Shown: piece by piece, positions 8,645 to 17,550 of the stretch
Position numbering within the stretch: the first letter of the stretch is position 1
How the letters are laid out: each line of letters starts with the position of its first letter
NCBI GenBank assembly: GCA_944364075.1
Contig: CALVVZ010000002.1
Span: 1-57,443, forward strand
Reading direction: 5' to 3'
Length of the DNA: 57,443 nt
Source of the DNA: an uncultured Clostridia bacterium
Lineage (GTDB): Bacteria; Bacillota; Clostridia; Christensenellales; Aristaeellaceae
The notes under the pieces: model-generated
What the model was told of the DNA's origin: nothing
Seen by the model: only the letters and a program-made list of their open reading frames with translations
Database searches by the model: none
Program-made: the position numbers and the translations under genes

Positions 8645-9127
8645 TTAACCATAAGTGGTCTTTACCGTAAAAGGAATTCCCCAAACATAATAGGTAATGA
8701 TCAGCTCGCGAACCGGTGTGCTTTCCACGGTGGTCAATACCGTAGCGCTAATATCGCCTGTGGCGTTGGCGCTCAATGCACGGGCCTGTTCATTGCCCAT
8801 TTGCAGCACATCCCCCTCCCGGGGCGTTACCTGCAGTTCTACCATGTCGCAGGACAGCATACATCCGTTACGAAGCCGCACCGTATAGGTATAAAACTGA
8901 TACGCCTCCGCCTCCCCCAGCTCCACGCCCGATTGAAACAACGTACCCACCAGGCTGCTCTGAGCTACATCTGTCTTTAGCTTGTCAAAGGTCGCCTGCT
9001 GCACGGATGCCTCGGTAGCCGTCATGCCAACGGCGGTCACAACCACAGAAGCGGTCATATACAGGTATCCTACGCCGAACACAGACGCCACCAACGCGAT
9101 CACCATCAGGATCGCAATGATTTTCAC
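8645..9127 (-). CDS. Small membrane-anchored extracytoplasmic protein, third gene of the ZorAB-like operon
   Basis: This 160-residue protein has one N-terminal hydrophobic helix (residues 3-25, possibly an uncleaved signal anchor), then about 135 residues of mixed beta-rich sequence outside the membrane. I do not recognise the family. It lies 37 bp downstream of the MotB/OmpA-like gene on the same strand and probably shares its transcript. This position is where Zorya systems carry their cytoplasmic effector genes, but the protein shows no nuclease or helicase motif and would face the other side of the membrane. It may instead be an accessory or sensor part of the channel complex. Confidence 0.7.
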   Translation of the reverse strand: MKIIAILMVIALVASVFGVGYLYMTASVVVTAVGMTATEASVQQATFDKLKTDVAQSSLVGTLFQSGVELGEAEAYQFYTYTVRLRNGCMLSCDMVELQVTPREGDVLQMGNEQARALSANATGDISATVLTTVESTPVRELIITYYVWGIPFTVKTTYG

Positions 9128-9164
9128 GGGTCTTTCCCTCCGTTTGCACGTTTACGCTTTTGTA

Positions 9165-10151
9165 TTATTCTCCCTGAAGCAGGCGGTTCATTTCTTCGAT
9201 CATCTCCGCGTCGCGCAAGCTAAATTTGAACTCTACCCGGCGGGATTGCTCCATATTGACCGTGCCGTCCGCATTATAAATGGGATCGGAATAGCTGCGT
9301 CCCTGGGCCGTGAGAATGGAGCGAAGCATCTCCCGCTGCGCATCGGTTAGGGATCTCATCTGTAAGCAGTATTTTGCAACGCTCAAGGCGCGGTTCTGGC
9401 TCAACTCCAGATTCATGAAATACTCACCCGCTGTATCTGTATGCCCTTCGATAATGATCTGCCCCAGGTAATCCGCATACTTGTCCTGTAGCAGCACGCT
9501 GAGATACATGGGAATGAACTGGTCCAGCATGGCCTGACCATCCGCTTTGATAGTATAGGATGCCGTTTCGAAAAAAACAGCGCTATCCAGGGTAATATCA
9601 CCGCTGTTGGGGTCTACCGTAGCTTTTAATCCCGAAGCGTTCAGCGCATTGCTCAGCTCGGAAACAATTTGCGTACGCACACCTACCAGATCGTCAATTT
9701 TGGCCGTTTGAGAATCCAGCGCTTCCTGTTGGCTGGCCAGAACCTCCGCCTGGGCATCCAGGGTAATCTGCTGTTGCGCCAGCTGGGATTGCAAGGAAGC
9801 CAGCTCCTCTTCCCGGGCAGCAAGAGCAGCATGTGCGGCATCCAGTGCCGCCTGCTGTTCCGCAAGGCTCGCCTGCGCCGCTTCCAGATCCTCCTGCTGC
9901 TGGGACAGTTGCAATGTTTGTGCTTCCAGGCGTACCGTCTGCTCGTCCAGGGTTGCCTGCTGCGCGGCTACCACGGCGCGCTGCTCATCCAGCTCGGCAG
10001 TTTTGGTTTCCAGGGTGCTAAAGTACAGGTACATGCTGTAACAGAGCGTAAGCACAAACACCAACAGCAAAGAAGCCATCATATCGGAGTAGCCGATCCA
10101 ATGACTGCCGTTATTGCCGCGGCTGCCACGGCGATGCACAACTTTCGCCAT
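9165..10151 (-). CDS. MotB/OmpA-family stator protein with long coiled coil (ZorB-like)
   Basis: The protein is 328 residues from the ATG at 10151; an upstream ATG at 10196 lies inside the previous gene and adds an unlikely Pro/Trp/Arg-rich tail. A short basic N-terminus leads into one transmembrane helix with the stator signature YSDMMASLLLVFVL; Asp23 matches the proton-carrying Asp of MotB and ZorB. A long glutamine/alanine/leucine-rich coiled coil follows (about residues 45-155). The C-terminal OmpA-like peptidoglycan-binding domain contains IIIEGHTDTAGEYF and NLELSQNRA. It is 4 bp downstream of the MotA/ZorA-like gene. No flagellar genes are present, so it is not an ordinary flagellar stator. 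Confidence 0.85.
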   Translation of the reverse strand: MAKVVHRRGSRGNNGSHWIGYSDMMASLLLVFVLTLCYSMYLYFSTLETKTAELDEQRAVVAAQQATLDEQTVRLEAQTLQLSQQQEDLEAAQASLAEQQAALDAAHAALAAREEELASLQSQLAQQQITLDAQAEVLASQQEALDSQTAKIDDLVGVRTQIVSELSNALNASGLKATVDPNSGDITLDSAVFFETASYTIKADGQAMLDQFIPMYLSVLLQDKYADYLGQIIIEGHTDTAGEYFMNLELSQNRALSVAKYCLQMRSLTDAQREMLRSILTAQGRSYSDPIYNADGTVNMEQSRRVEFKFSLRDAEMIEEMNRLLQGE

Positions 10152-10155
10152 CTGC

Positions 10156-11700
10156 TCAGGCCCCCTTCGCCACCCGCTCCAGGCTGGCGGTGGCATGCTC
10201 CATGGCCTCCGTCATGGCCGCCATAGCCTGCTGCATCTGTCCCAGTTGCTTGGCAGTTTCTCCGCTGGTGCCATCCTTATTCATGCGCTCTACCTTTTCC
10301 CCGAAGGTTTCAATCAGGCTATGCATATTCTGGTCAAACATGCCCAGGGAACGGCTGAGCCCTTCCACCACATGCTGTACAAAGCTGGTATAGCTGCCGG
10401 AAAGCTGTTGAGCATTCTTGGCCATGCTTTCGCTGGCTTCCCCAAGATGGCGGGTAAGCTGGTCATTACTGTTACGCATGCTGTTGAGCTGATCCTTTCC
10501 TGCCTGAGTGAATCTGGACAGACCCGTCTCCAGCTCGTTCTGCCACTCCCGCAGGCGGCCCATATACTGTTCCTGCGCCTGACAGGCCACATGCATTTTC
10601 TCCAATAGATCGCCTGTTTTCTGCTCGAACTGCTCATCTCGGTGGCGCGCCTCGCCCAGTTCCTTCACATAGCGCTCGAAATGCTCCATGATTTCCCCGG
10701 AAACCTGATGCAACCGCCCTACGTCCGCAACGATGGTCTGGGCGCTTTGCAGGGATTCCTCCACCCGCGCAAAGGTCATCTGCTGGTGCTGGTTGATCTG
10801 CGTCATGGTCTCTCCCAGCTCCAGGAACTGATGATTCAGCGAAGCATTCATATCTTCCACAAAGGCGTTGACAATGCGTCCTACACCCTCCACCTGCGCG
10901 CGCGTGGCGCCTACCAGGAAATTGTCCATGGACTGCGCCACCGGATGCAGCGCTCTGGTAACCGCCAGTTCAATGCTGCCCGCCATCTGGGTGGTCAAGC
11001 TGTCCGCAGCAGCGCTGATCAGCGCGTTACGATCCTGGTTCTGGCAGATGAGCTGCACGTCGTTATCCAGGGGCCGCTGCATGGCCAGGGTAGTGAAGCT
11101 CTCGGTAAAGTCGTCAATTGCCCGATAACAGGAGCCCACCGCTACACGGTTCAGCATGTTGAAGGCCAGGCTGCAGGCTGTGCCCACCACAGAAGTATCG
11201 AAGGCATAGCGCATACCTTCCACCAGTTTCGGAATGCCTTCAATCAATCCCTGGGAGTCTGAAAGGTCCAGTGCGCTCACGCCGCGGGTCAAACCGATAA
11301 ATGTACCGAGAATGCCCAGGGACGTCAGGAGCGTAGGAATCAGCTCTGCCAGCTGCGCATTCCCAGGACCGTTGATGACCGTTTCGTCATTGATGTACTC
11401 TTCCACGCTGCAGGGCAGTCCACGCCGGTCAAGTTGCTCGGCATTTTGCAGAAAACGTTGCCAGGAGCCTTTTAACCGCTTGCCCATGAAGCGAGTTTCC
11501 TGCCAAATGGGCGTCTCGCGCTTGGTTCCCACGCTGTTCTGCAACCGGCGCACTGCTCGCTGCAGGGAACGGCGGTTGTTCCACAAAGGAATCAAGCACT
11601 TGAACAGACCCGTCAACGCCACTACCGCCTCGGCGGCATAAACCAGAAAGTCCATGGCATTGGGCAGATAAGCCGCCAGCTGATTCAAAAAGTCGGGCAT
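10156..11700 (-). CDS. MotA/TolQ/ExbB-family proton channel with long cytoplasmic tail (ZorA-like)
   Basis: This 514-residue protein has a hydrophobic helix at about residues 14-38, then the two core helices of the MotA/TolQ/ExbB fold around residues 118-145 (LLTSLGILGTFIGLTRG) and 165-190 (AFDTSVVGTACSLAFNML). From about residue 200 to the end it is predicted helical, charged and glutamine-rich, like the long tail of ZorA. Flagellar MotA and ExbB lack such a tail. In Zorya the ZorA tail reaches into the cytoplasm and relays a signal from the ion-driven motor. Here the partner is the ZorB-like gene 4 bp downstream. ZorC, ZorD or ZorE homologues are absent from the window. Other tail-bearing orphan stators are possible relatives. 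Confidence 0.8.
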   Translation of the reverse strand: MPDFLNQLAAYLPNAMDFLVYAAEAVVALTGLFKCLIPLWNNRRSLQRAVRRLQNSVGTKRETPIWQETRFMGKRLKGSWQRFLQNAEQLDRRGLPCSVEEYINDETVINGPGNAQLAELIPTLLTSLGILGTFIGLTRGVSALDLSDSQGLIEGIPKLVEGMRYAFDTSVVGTACSLAFNMLNRVAVGSCYRAIDDFTESFTTLAMQRPLDNDVQLICQNQDRNALISAAADSLTTQMAGSIELAVTRALHPVAQSMDNFLVGATRAQVEGVGRIVNAFVEDMNASLNHQFLELGETMTQINQHQQMTFARVEESLQSAQTIVADVGRLHQVSGEIMEHFERYVKELGEARHRDEQFEQKTGDLLEKMHVACQAQEQYMGRLREWQNELETGLSRFTQAGKDQLNSMRNSNDQLTRHLGEASESMAKNAQQLSGSYTSFVQHVVEGLSRSLGMFDQNMHSLIETFGEKVERMNKDGTSGETAKQLGQMQQAMAAMTEAMEHATASLERVAKGA

Positions 11701-11741
11701 GGGGATGCTCCTCCTTCTCGCGCAAGATTAATTCAGTATGT

Positions 11742-11770
11742 ATTGTACAGGATTTTTCCCGAAATGTAAA
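11742..11770 (-). promoter_or_regulatory. Sigma-A promoter of the ZorAB-like operon
   Basis: On the minus strand TTTACA (11765-11770) and TACAAT (11742-11747) are separated by 17 bp. The start codon follows about 40 bp later with an AGGAGGAG ribosome binding site. Confidence 0.65.
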
Positions 11771-11921
11771 TCGCGTAAGATGTAAATTCCCCACGGATTA
11801 CGTTTGACCTATCCTTCTGCCTTTTCTCCATCACAGAAAAAACGCGGATGTATTTTACCATATTTGCTTCTTTTTTTCCAAAAAGAATGCCGGATATGGT
11901 CCGAATTACCACATGAACGGC

Positions 11922-11950
11922 TTGCAGCAAAAGAAAATACTGCTTATAAT
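11922..11950 (+). promoter_or_regulatory. Sigma-A promoter of the MarR gene
   Basis: TTGCAG (11922-11927) and TATAAT (11945-11950) with a 17-bp spacer lie 50 bp upstream of the MarR start. The A+T-rich stretch between -10 and the gene would suit an autoregulatory operator. Confidence 0.7.
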
Positions 11951-11999
11951 ATATACATCTTTATTATACTATTTTTATCGATAGCCGGAGGGAAATCCT

Positions 12000-12464
12000 A
12001 TGCCAAGAAAAAACGTTGAAAATGCCGCACTTCTTCATAGCATAGCGCAAAATCTTTTTAATGCATTGCCCGTTTTTCGTAAGCGTGTGCTCCATCTGGA
12101 TGCGATTCAACGGGAGTGCCATATCCCGCTGTCTCATGTGCAGGTTCTTGCACTGCTTCAGGACAATGGCTCCATGTCCGTAAGCGAAATTTCGCAGCGG
12201 CTGGGTATTGCCAAACCCAATATCACACCTTTGGCGGACCGGCTGATCGCCGACGGTCTTGCGGAACGTCAACGTGACCCCTCCGACCGGCGGGTGGTCA
12301 ATATTCACATACGTCCCGAAGGTACCGAAAAGCTTGCCGCCATCCGGGAAAACCTTCTCCAGCAAGTCAACAGCTGGTCGGAGCGTTACACGCATGCTGA
12401 GCTCAAGGAATTAGACAAGTCCCTGGCATCCATCATTCGCATTCTGGGTCGAATTAACGATTAA
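12000..12464 (+). CDS. MarR-family transcriptional regulator
   Basis: This 154-residue protein carries a winged helix-turn-helix between about residues 40 and 105. The recognition region is SEISQRLGIAKPNITPLADRL, followed by the typical MarR wing DPSDRRVVNIHIRPEG. MarR proteins bind as dimers to palindromes and are usually released by small phenolic or oxidative signals. The gene has its own promoter and terminator, so it is a single unit. It could act on itself, on the divergent ZorAB-like operon across the 300-bp spacer, or on the following ABC operon; nothing in the sequence decides. Confidence 0.9.
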   Translation: MPRKNVENAALLHSIAQNLFNALPVFRKRVLHLDAIQRECHIPLSHVQVLALLQDNGSMSVSEISQRLGIAKPNITPLADRLIADGLAERQRDPSDRRVVNIHIRPEGTEKLAAIRENLLQQVNSWSERYTHAELKELDKSLASIIRILGRIND

Positions 12465-12542
12465 AGCCTTTCGGTCGCGATTACAAAGCGTTTCCGAATC
12501 TTCCCGTCAAGGTGAAGCAAGTCTCTTCGCATTGTAAAGTGT

Positions 12543-12567
12543 CCCGCCGCAGCGGGGCGCTTTTTTA
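12543..12567 (+). terminator. Rho-independent terminator after the MarR gene
   Basis: CCCGC-CGCA-GCGGG forms a short GC stem, followed by GCGC and six T. It ends the MarR transcript before the ABC operon. Confidence 0.85.
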
Positions 12568-12700
12568 GGTTGTTCATGATATTTTCACAATGTGTCCACG
12601 CTTTTTTCATTTTTGGCCTGGCATTTCTAAGTCTGTTCTAAGGTTTAAGCGATACAATCAATAGCGTTATATCATCCAGCGCAAATGGAGGGACGCGGCA

Positions 12701-13684
12701 TTGATCGAAGTTAAGCATCTAACCAAGCGCTACGGGAACCACATCGCCGTAAACGATCTGAACTTCACCATTGACAAGGGAAAAGTATACGGCTTTCTGG
12801 GACCCAACGGCGCGGGAAAAAGCACAACCATGAACATCATCACCGGTTGTTTGGGCGCCACTGAAGGCGAAGTGCTCATTGACGGGCACAGCGTCGCGGA
12901 AGAGCCCATGCAGGCTAAACGGCTGATCGGCTATCTACCCGAGCAGCCGCCTGTCTACATGGATATGACCCCCGCCGAATATTTGGACTTTGTGGCGCGT
13001 GCCAAAGGGATTCCTGCCAAGGAACGTGCCCAGCAAATCGAAACCGTAACAGAAAAGACCCGTATCCAGGACGTTCGGAACCGTTTGATCCGCAACCTGT
13101 CCAAGGGCTACCGGCAGCGGGTAGGCATTGCCCAGGCGCTGCTTGGACGCCCGGAAGTCATCATTCTGGATGAACCGACCGTAGGTCTTGATCCCGCGCA
13201 GATCATTGAGATCCGCGAACTGATCCGTGAGCTGGGCAAATAGCATACCCTGGTGCTTTCCAGCCACATCCTCAGCGAAGTACAAGCGGTCTGCGACGCG
13301 ATTATGATCATTTCCAAGGGGCGTTTGGTAGCCAGCGACACACCTGAGAACCTGACCGCACTTTTTGCCGGTACCGTTACCCTGAGCCTGGATATCCGTG
13401 CGGACGAAGCAGAAGCCCGCAAAGTGCTTGACACTGTATCCGGCATTGAGGATATGGCGCTGACCGAAGGCGAAACGGGCATAATCCACGCTCAGATCAA
13501 GCCTGAGGAGGCACAGGATATCCGCGAGCCGCTCTTCTTTGCCTTTGCAAAGGCTGGTCTGCCCATACTGGGCATGACCCAGAACCATGCCAGCCTGGAG
13601 GAAGTCTTCCTGGAGCTGACGCAGGACAATGATGCGGCTGACAACGGGAACGCATCCCAGGCAAAGGAGGTTGAAGCTCCATGA
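12701..13684 (+). pseudogene. GldA-like ABC transporter ATPase with an in-frame TAG (interrupted)
   Basis: From a TTG start with GGAGGGACGCGGCA upstream, the gene encodes an ABC ATPase with Walker A GPNGAGKST (about residue 35), signature NLSKGYRQR and Walker B VIILDEP. The frame meets TAG at 13241-13243, exactly where the family continues from RELGK to HTLVLSSHILSEVQ. The remainder (13244-13684), including the H-loop SSH and a C-terminal domain, is in the same frame and intact. Without it the nucleotide site lacks the switch histidine. TAG is a normal stop elsewhere here (17551, 23142, 48784), so genome-wide recoding is unlikely. A recent nonsense mutation, a sequence error or local readthrough are the options. 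Its stop overlaps the permease start. Confidence 0.8.
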
Positions 13685-14547
13685 CGGCTGTTTTCCGGCG
13701 TGAAGTCGGTTCCTATTTCAAGGGCGTGTTGGGTTATCTGCTGGCCGCCTTTCTGCTGGTTTTTGCAGGCATCTATTGCATGGCCTATAACCTGAGCGGC
13801 TACTACGCTAACTTTGAATATGTGCTTAGCGGCATCAGCTTCATTTATTTGATTGCCGTGCCCATTATTTCCATGCGAGCGGTTGCGGAAGAAAAGCGCC
13901 AGCGGACGGACCAACTGATCTATTCTCTGCCCATTCGCCTAAGCAGCGTAGTGCTGGGAAAATTCTTGGCCATGCTGACCGTTCTGGCGGTCCCCACGCT
14001 GATTCTGTGCTTGTATCCGCTGGTGCTGTCCCAGTTTGGAAGCATCAACTATGCCACCGCTTACGGCGCTATCATCGGATTTTTCCTGATGGGCGGATGC
14101 CTGCTCTCTATTGGCTTGTTCATCTCCTCCGCCACCGAGAGCCAGGTTTCTGCGGCGGTCATCACCCTGGTGACCATGTTGCTGCTCTATTTCATGAGTT
14201 CTTTAGCCAGCTTCTTGCCCACGGACGCTTCCTCGTCCCTGTCCGCGCTGATGGTCAGCGCCATTGTGCTGGCGGTCATCCTGTACCTGCTGACGAAAAA
14301 CTCGTTGGTATCCGTGCTCATGGGTGCGGTGATGATCGTTGGTCTATACCTGTGGTACCAGGCGGACAGCCTTGCTTTTTCCGGGTTGTTTGCCAAAATC
14401 ATGGAGGCGCTGAGCGTATTTGACCGCTTTGAAACCTTCGTGGAGGGCGTGTTTGACCTGAACTGCGTGGTATATTATCTCTCCATTACCGGCGTGTGCC
14501 TGTTCCTGACGGTGCAATCCATGGAGAAGCGGAGGTGGAACGAATGA
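13681..14547 (+). CDS. ABC-2 type permease, GldF-like
   Basis: This 288-residue protein has six predicted membrane helices and the motif RAVAEEKRQRTDQLIYSLPIRLSSVVLGKFLAML after helix 2, typical of the membrane subunit partnered with GldA-type ATPases (shown here beyond a single short motif, the key part is EEKRQRTDQLIYSLPI). It starts at ATG overlapping the ATPase stop (ATGA), and its own stop overlaps the next gene. In gliding Bacteroidetes GldF works with GldA and GldG. Related operons in non-gliding Clostridia are common and of unknown substrate, so the name indicates family only. Confidence 0.85.
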   Translation: MTAVFRREVGSYFKGVLGYLLAAFLLVFAGIYCMAYNLSGYYANFEYVLSGISFIYLIAVPIISMRAVAEEKRQRTDQLIYSLPIRLSSVVLGKFLAMLTVLAVPTLILCLYPLVLSQFGSINYATAYGAIIGFFLMGGCLLSIGLFISSATESQVSAAVITLVTMLLLYFMSSLASFLPTDASSSLSALMVSAIVLAVILYLLTKNSLVSVLMGAVMIVGLYLWYQADSLAFSGLFAKIMEALSVFDRFETFVEGVFDLNCVVYYLSITGVCLFLTVQSMEKRRWNE

Positions 14548-15992
14548 GTCAGCCCAAGAAGACCTTGAAGCAGCGCTTCCAGGGCATGTTCGGCAAGCGG
14601 TTCCGGGCGGGCGGCTATTCAGCGGCGGCTTCCGCCATTGTCATTGCCATCGCCGTGCTGCTGAATCTGATGGTAGGAAGCCTGCCTACGACTACGACAC
14701 AGATAGACCTGACGGATCAGGCCATTTACAGCCTTTCGGATCAGACCAAGCGCATTGCCGCTTCTTTGGATAAGGATGTGACCCTTTACCTGATCTGTAA
14801 CACCGGCAACGAAGATACTACCGTACAGCGGTTACTGCAGCGCTACGCGGATCTAAGCGACCATATCAAAGTCGAAATCATGGATCCTTTTGTGAACCCT
14901 ACCTTCCTGGACAGCTATGAGCTGGACGTTAGTCGGTTGTATGAAAACAGCGTCCTGGTGGACTGTGAAGGGCGTTACAGGCTGGTGGGTTATGACGAAA
15001 TCTTCGTCACATCCTACGACATGGACTACTATTCCTACAACTATGTAACCTCGACCAGCTTCAATGGTGAAAGCGTTCTAACCAGCGCCATCCATTATGT
15101 GAGCAGCGATGACCTGCCAAAGGTATATACGCTGACCGGGCATGGTGAAACAGCGCTGGATGACCGCATCACGGAGATACTCTCCCAGGATAATTTCGAA
15201 AGCGATTCCCTGAGCCTGCTCTCTGAAGAAAGCGTACCCGAGGATGCCGCCGCGATCATTATCAACGCGCCATCCACCGACCTGAGCCAGGATGAAGCCG
15301 ATATGCTCATCGCCTACCTGGAAAACGGCGGAAGCATCGCGCTTCTCACATCCTACATGGACGCCGACGCCATGCCGAACCTGAAGCAGGTCACGGCCTC
15401 CATGGGACTGACCACGGAAACCGGCATCATCATTGAAGGCGAGCGGAACATGCGGCTTACCCGTTATCCGCATTATATTCTGCCCACGATCGCTTCGCAC
15501 GACATCACTTCTGCCCTTGCCGAGGCAGGTTACTACATTCTGACTCCTCTGGCCCAGCCGCTGGTCGAAACGGAGGACAGTAGCGCCAGCATCACCTGGC
15601 TGCTTACCACTTCGGATAGCGCCTATGCCAAGCAAGCCGCTCTGAGCATGACCACCACAGAGAAGGAAGACGGGGACACCGACGGTCCCTTCAACGTGGC
15701 GGCTTTGTCGGAAAACGGCGGCAAGCTGTTCTGGGTCACCTCTGATACGCTGCTAGACAGCTATGTGGACAGCGCCGTATCCGGCGCCAACAGCAACCTG
15801 TTCATGAACGCGCTGAACTACATGTGCGCCCAGGAAGAGAGCATCTCCATTCGCGCCAAATCCCTGGATAGCGAAACGCTTATTGTACCCCAGAGCGAGG
15901 CTACCCTGTGGAGCGTCGTCATGATCGGCATCATTCCTGTTGGCCTGGTGATTCTGGGTATGCTGATTTGGATAAGGAGGAAGCGCCGTTGA
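14544..15992 (+). CDS. GldG-like membrane-anchored ABC accessory protein
   Basis: The 482-residue protein starts at the ATG at 14544, which overlaps the permease TGA; an ATG at 14496 lies well inside the permease. It has an N-terminal membrane helix (about residues 28-46), then the GldG-type sequence LTDQAIYSLSDQTKRIAASLD, a large extracytoplasmic domain, and a C-terminal helix (about 455-476) ending in a basic IRRKRR tail. This topology matches the GldG / ABC-type uncharacterised transport family. It is the third of four tightly coupled genes and probably forms the extracytoplasmic part of the transporter. The substrate is unknown. Confidence 0.85.
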   Translation: MSQPKKTLKQRFQGMFGKRFRAGGYSAAASAIVIAIAVLLNLMVGSLPTTTTQIDLTDQAIYSLSDQTKRIAASLDKDVTLYLICNTGNEDTTVQRLLQRYADLSDHIKVEIMDPFVNPTFLDSYELDVSRLYENSVLVDCEGRYRLVGYDEIFVTSYDMDYYSYNYVTSTSFNGESVLTSAIHYVSSDDLPKVYTLTGHGETALDDRITEILSQDNFESDSLSLLSEESVPEDAAAIIINAPSTDLSQDEADMLIAYLENGGSIALLTSYMDADAMPNLKQVTASMGLTTETGIIIEGERNMRLTRYPHYILPTIASHDITSALAEAGYYILTPLAQPLVETEDSSASITWLLTTSDSAYAKQAALSMTTTEKEDGDTDGPFNVAALSENGGKLFWVTSDTLLDSYVDSAVSGANSNLFMNALNYMCAQEESISIRAKSLDSETLIVPQSEATLWSVVMIGIIPVGLVILGMLIWIRRKRR

Positions 15993-17392
15993 AACGTTCC
16001 GTAAAAACGCTGCTTTTGCTATGCGCTCTGCTGATCTGTGTTGGCGGCTACTGGCTGCTGCAGCAGCAAAGCGCTGTGGAAACCGTAACAGAAACTACCG
16101 GTAAATTTGATCTGAATGCGAAGCTCATAGACGATCTGACGGGCCTGCAATGGGTCAAGGATGACGTAACCTATGATTTTGTCAAGGCGGATGATGGCAT
16201 ATGGTCCAAGGCAGACGAAACTGCCTTCCCCGTGGACCAGGATGCTTTGAACGCCCTGGCAGAAGACCTCGTGGAGCTTACCGCTACAAGAAAGCTGGAG
16301 GACGTCACCTCCCCCGCCGATTATGGTCTGTCTGAGCCAGCTTTTACCGTTACCGCCACATGGAGCGATGGTACCTCCACGGACTACGCCATGGGCGACG
16401 AAACGCCCTTTAGCGATGGCTATTATCTGCAGTTGTCAGATCAATCCGACGTAATCTATACCGTCGCTACCTCCCTGAGCTCCACCTTTGCCGACTCACT
16501 GACCGACCTGGCAGAAAAGGAAACCCTGCCGGAAGTGGAGACGGTTACGCGCATCGCGCTGGGTGACAGTCTGGACGTAACTTGGTCAGAGACCAGCCGC
16601 AATATCAATCCCGAGCAGCATTGGTACGACACGGCCACCGGCGAACCCCTCACGGATGCCGATGTGGATGCGCTGATTACTTCCGCGAAGGCCATAGATT
16701 GGGATACGCTGGTCGCTACCTCTGCCGTCGAAGCGGATCTGGCCGAATACGGTCTGTCCGGCGAGGATGTACGGCAGTTGATCCTGTATAACGGCGACGA
16801 AGCTGTACTTACCCTGCTGCTGGGCAATGAAGACGAGAATGGCGACACCTATGCTTGTCTGCCCGGTTCCACGCTGGTATATACCGTTGCTTCCGAAGAC
16901 CTGAGCGATCTGCTGAACGCTTCCGTGGAAACGTTGTGGAGCAAGTCGCTCCTGGCCCTCCCCTACGATCAGGTGCAGGAGGCCGTGCTTACTGCCGGCG
17001 ACGTAAGCCGTGTACTGCATCCCCAGGATGAAGCCGATGCTGCAGAAGAAGCAGACGGTTCCACCGCAGATACAGCTGAAACCGAAGAAACGGCAGCCGC
17101 TACGGAAGCTGACGGCGCAGACGAGACGGATGCCGAAGAGGAAACCGTGGATCCCAATGAAGAACTCTGGAACAGCGTCATCGCTTTGGAAGCTACCGAT
17201 CGTATGACTTCGGCTACGGCCGGCAGCACCGTGCTTTCCGTACAGGTCACAGATCTGAACGGTTTGACCGCCACGCTACTGATTAGCGAATATGACGTGG
17301 ATTCTTATGCAGCAACCATGGATGGACGTTCCTTGCTGGTTTCCGCAGACGAAGTGGATAAGCTGGTGCGCACAATCAAGCAAGGCGGCTGA
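15989..17392 (+). CDS. DUF4340-domain membrane-anchored protein of the Gld-like operon
   Basis: It starts at TTG 15989, overlapping the GldG-like stop (TTGA), with AAGGAGG eight bases upstream. No ATG fits. The 467-residue product has one N-terminal membrane helix (residues 5-24) and a long outer part that looks like two related DUF4340 units. The sequence WSKADETAFPVDQDALNAL and two LxxYGLSxP-like turns (DYGLSEPAF, EYGLSGEDV) are characteristic. Between about residues 344 and 392 it carries a low-complexity acidic stretch of Glu, Asp, Ala and Thr. DUF4340 proteins regularly follow GldG homologues. The function is unknown. Confidence 0.8.
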   Translation: MKRSVKTLLLLCALLICVGGYWLLQQQSAVETVTETTGKFDLNAKLIDDLTGLQWVKDDVTYDFVKADDGIWSKADETAFPVDQDALNALAEDLVELTATRKLEDVTSPADYGLSEPAFTVTATWSDGTSTDYAMGDETPFSDGYYLQLSDQSDVIYTVATSLSSTFADSLTDLAEKETLPEVETVTRIALGDSLDVTWSETSRNINPEQHWYDTATGEPLTDADVDALITSAKAIDWDTLVATSAVEADLAEYGLSGEDVRQLILYNGDEAVLTLLLGNEDENGDTYACLPGSTLVYTVASEDLSDLLNASVETLWSKSLLALPYDQVQEAVLTAGDVSRVLHPQDEADAAEEADGSTADTAETEETAAATEADGADETDAEEETVDPNEELWNSVIALEATDRMTSATAGSTVLSVQVTDLNGLTATLLISEYDVDSYAATMDGRSLLVSADEVDKLVRTIKQGG

Positions 17393-17425
17393 GTTCGCTT
17401 CTCTCCCACGTTCCCACTCATTCCC

Positions 17426-17466
17426 GCAGTCCTGTCCCAAATAAACGGGGCAGGACTGCTTCGTTT
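17426..17466 (+). terminator. Terminator of the Gld-like ABC operon
   Basis: GCAGTCCTGTCCC and GGGGCAGGACTGC form a 13-bp stem with one wobble around an 8-base loop, followed by TTCGTTTT on the plus strand. Confidence 0.75.
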
Positions 17467-17550
17467 TGGCACATGCCACATATCACTTAAAAAGCATGTA
17501 TTCCGGAACATCTTCCTGATTTTCTTTGAGAATCGGATGCAAGCGGCGAC

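Noticed and set aside
8645..11700. A complete Zorya defence system
   Set aside because: Only ZorA- and ZorB-like genes are present. No ZorC, ZorD helicase/nuclease or ZorE HNH gene was seen on either side.
9165..11700. Flagellar stator MotA/MotB
   Set aside because: The long cytoplasmic tail, the long coiled coil in the partner and the absence of flagellar genes argue against it.
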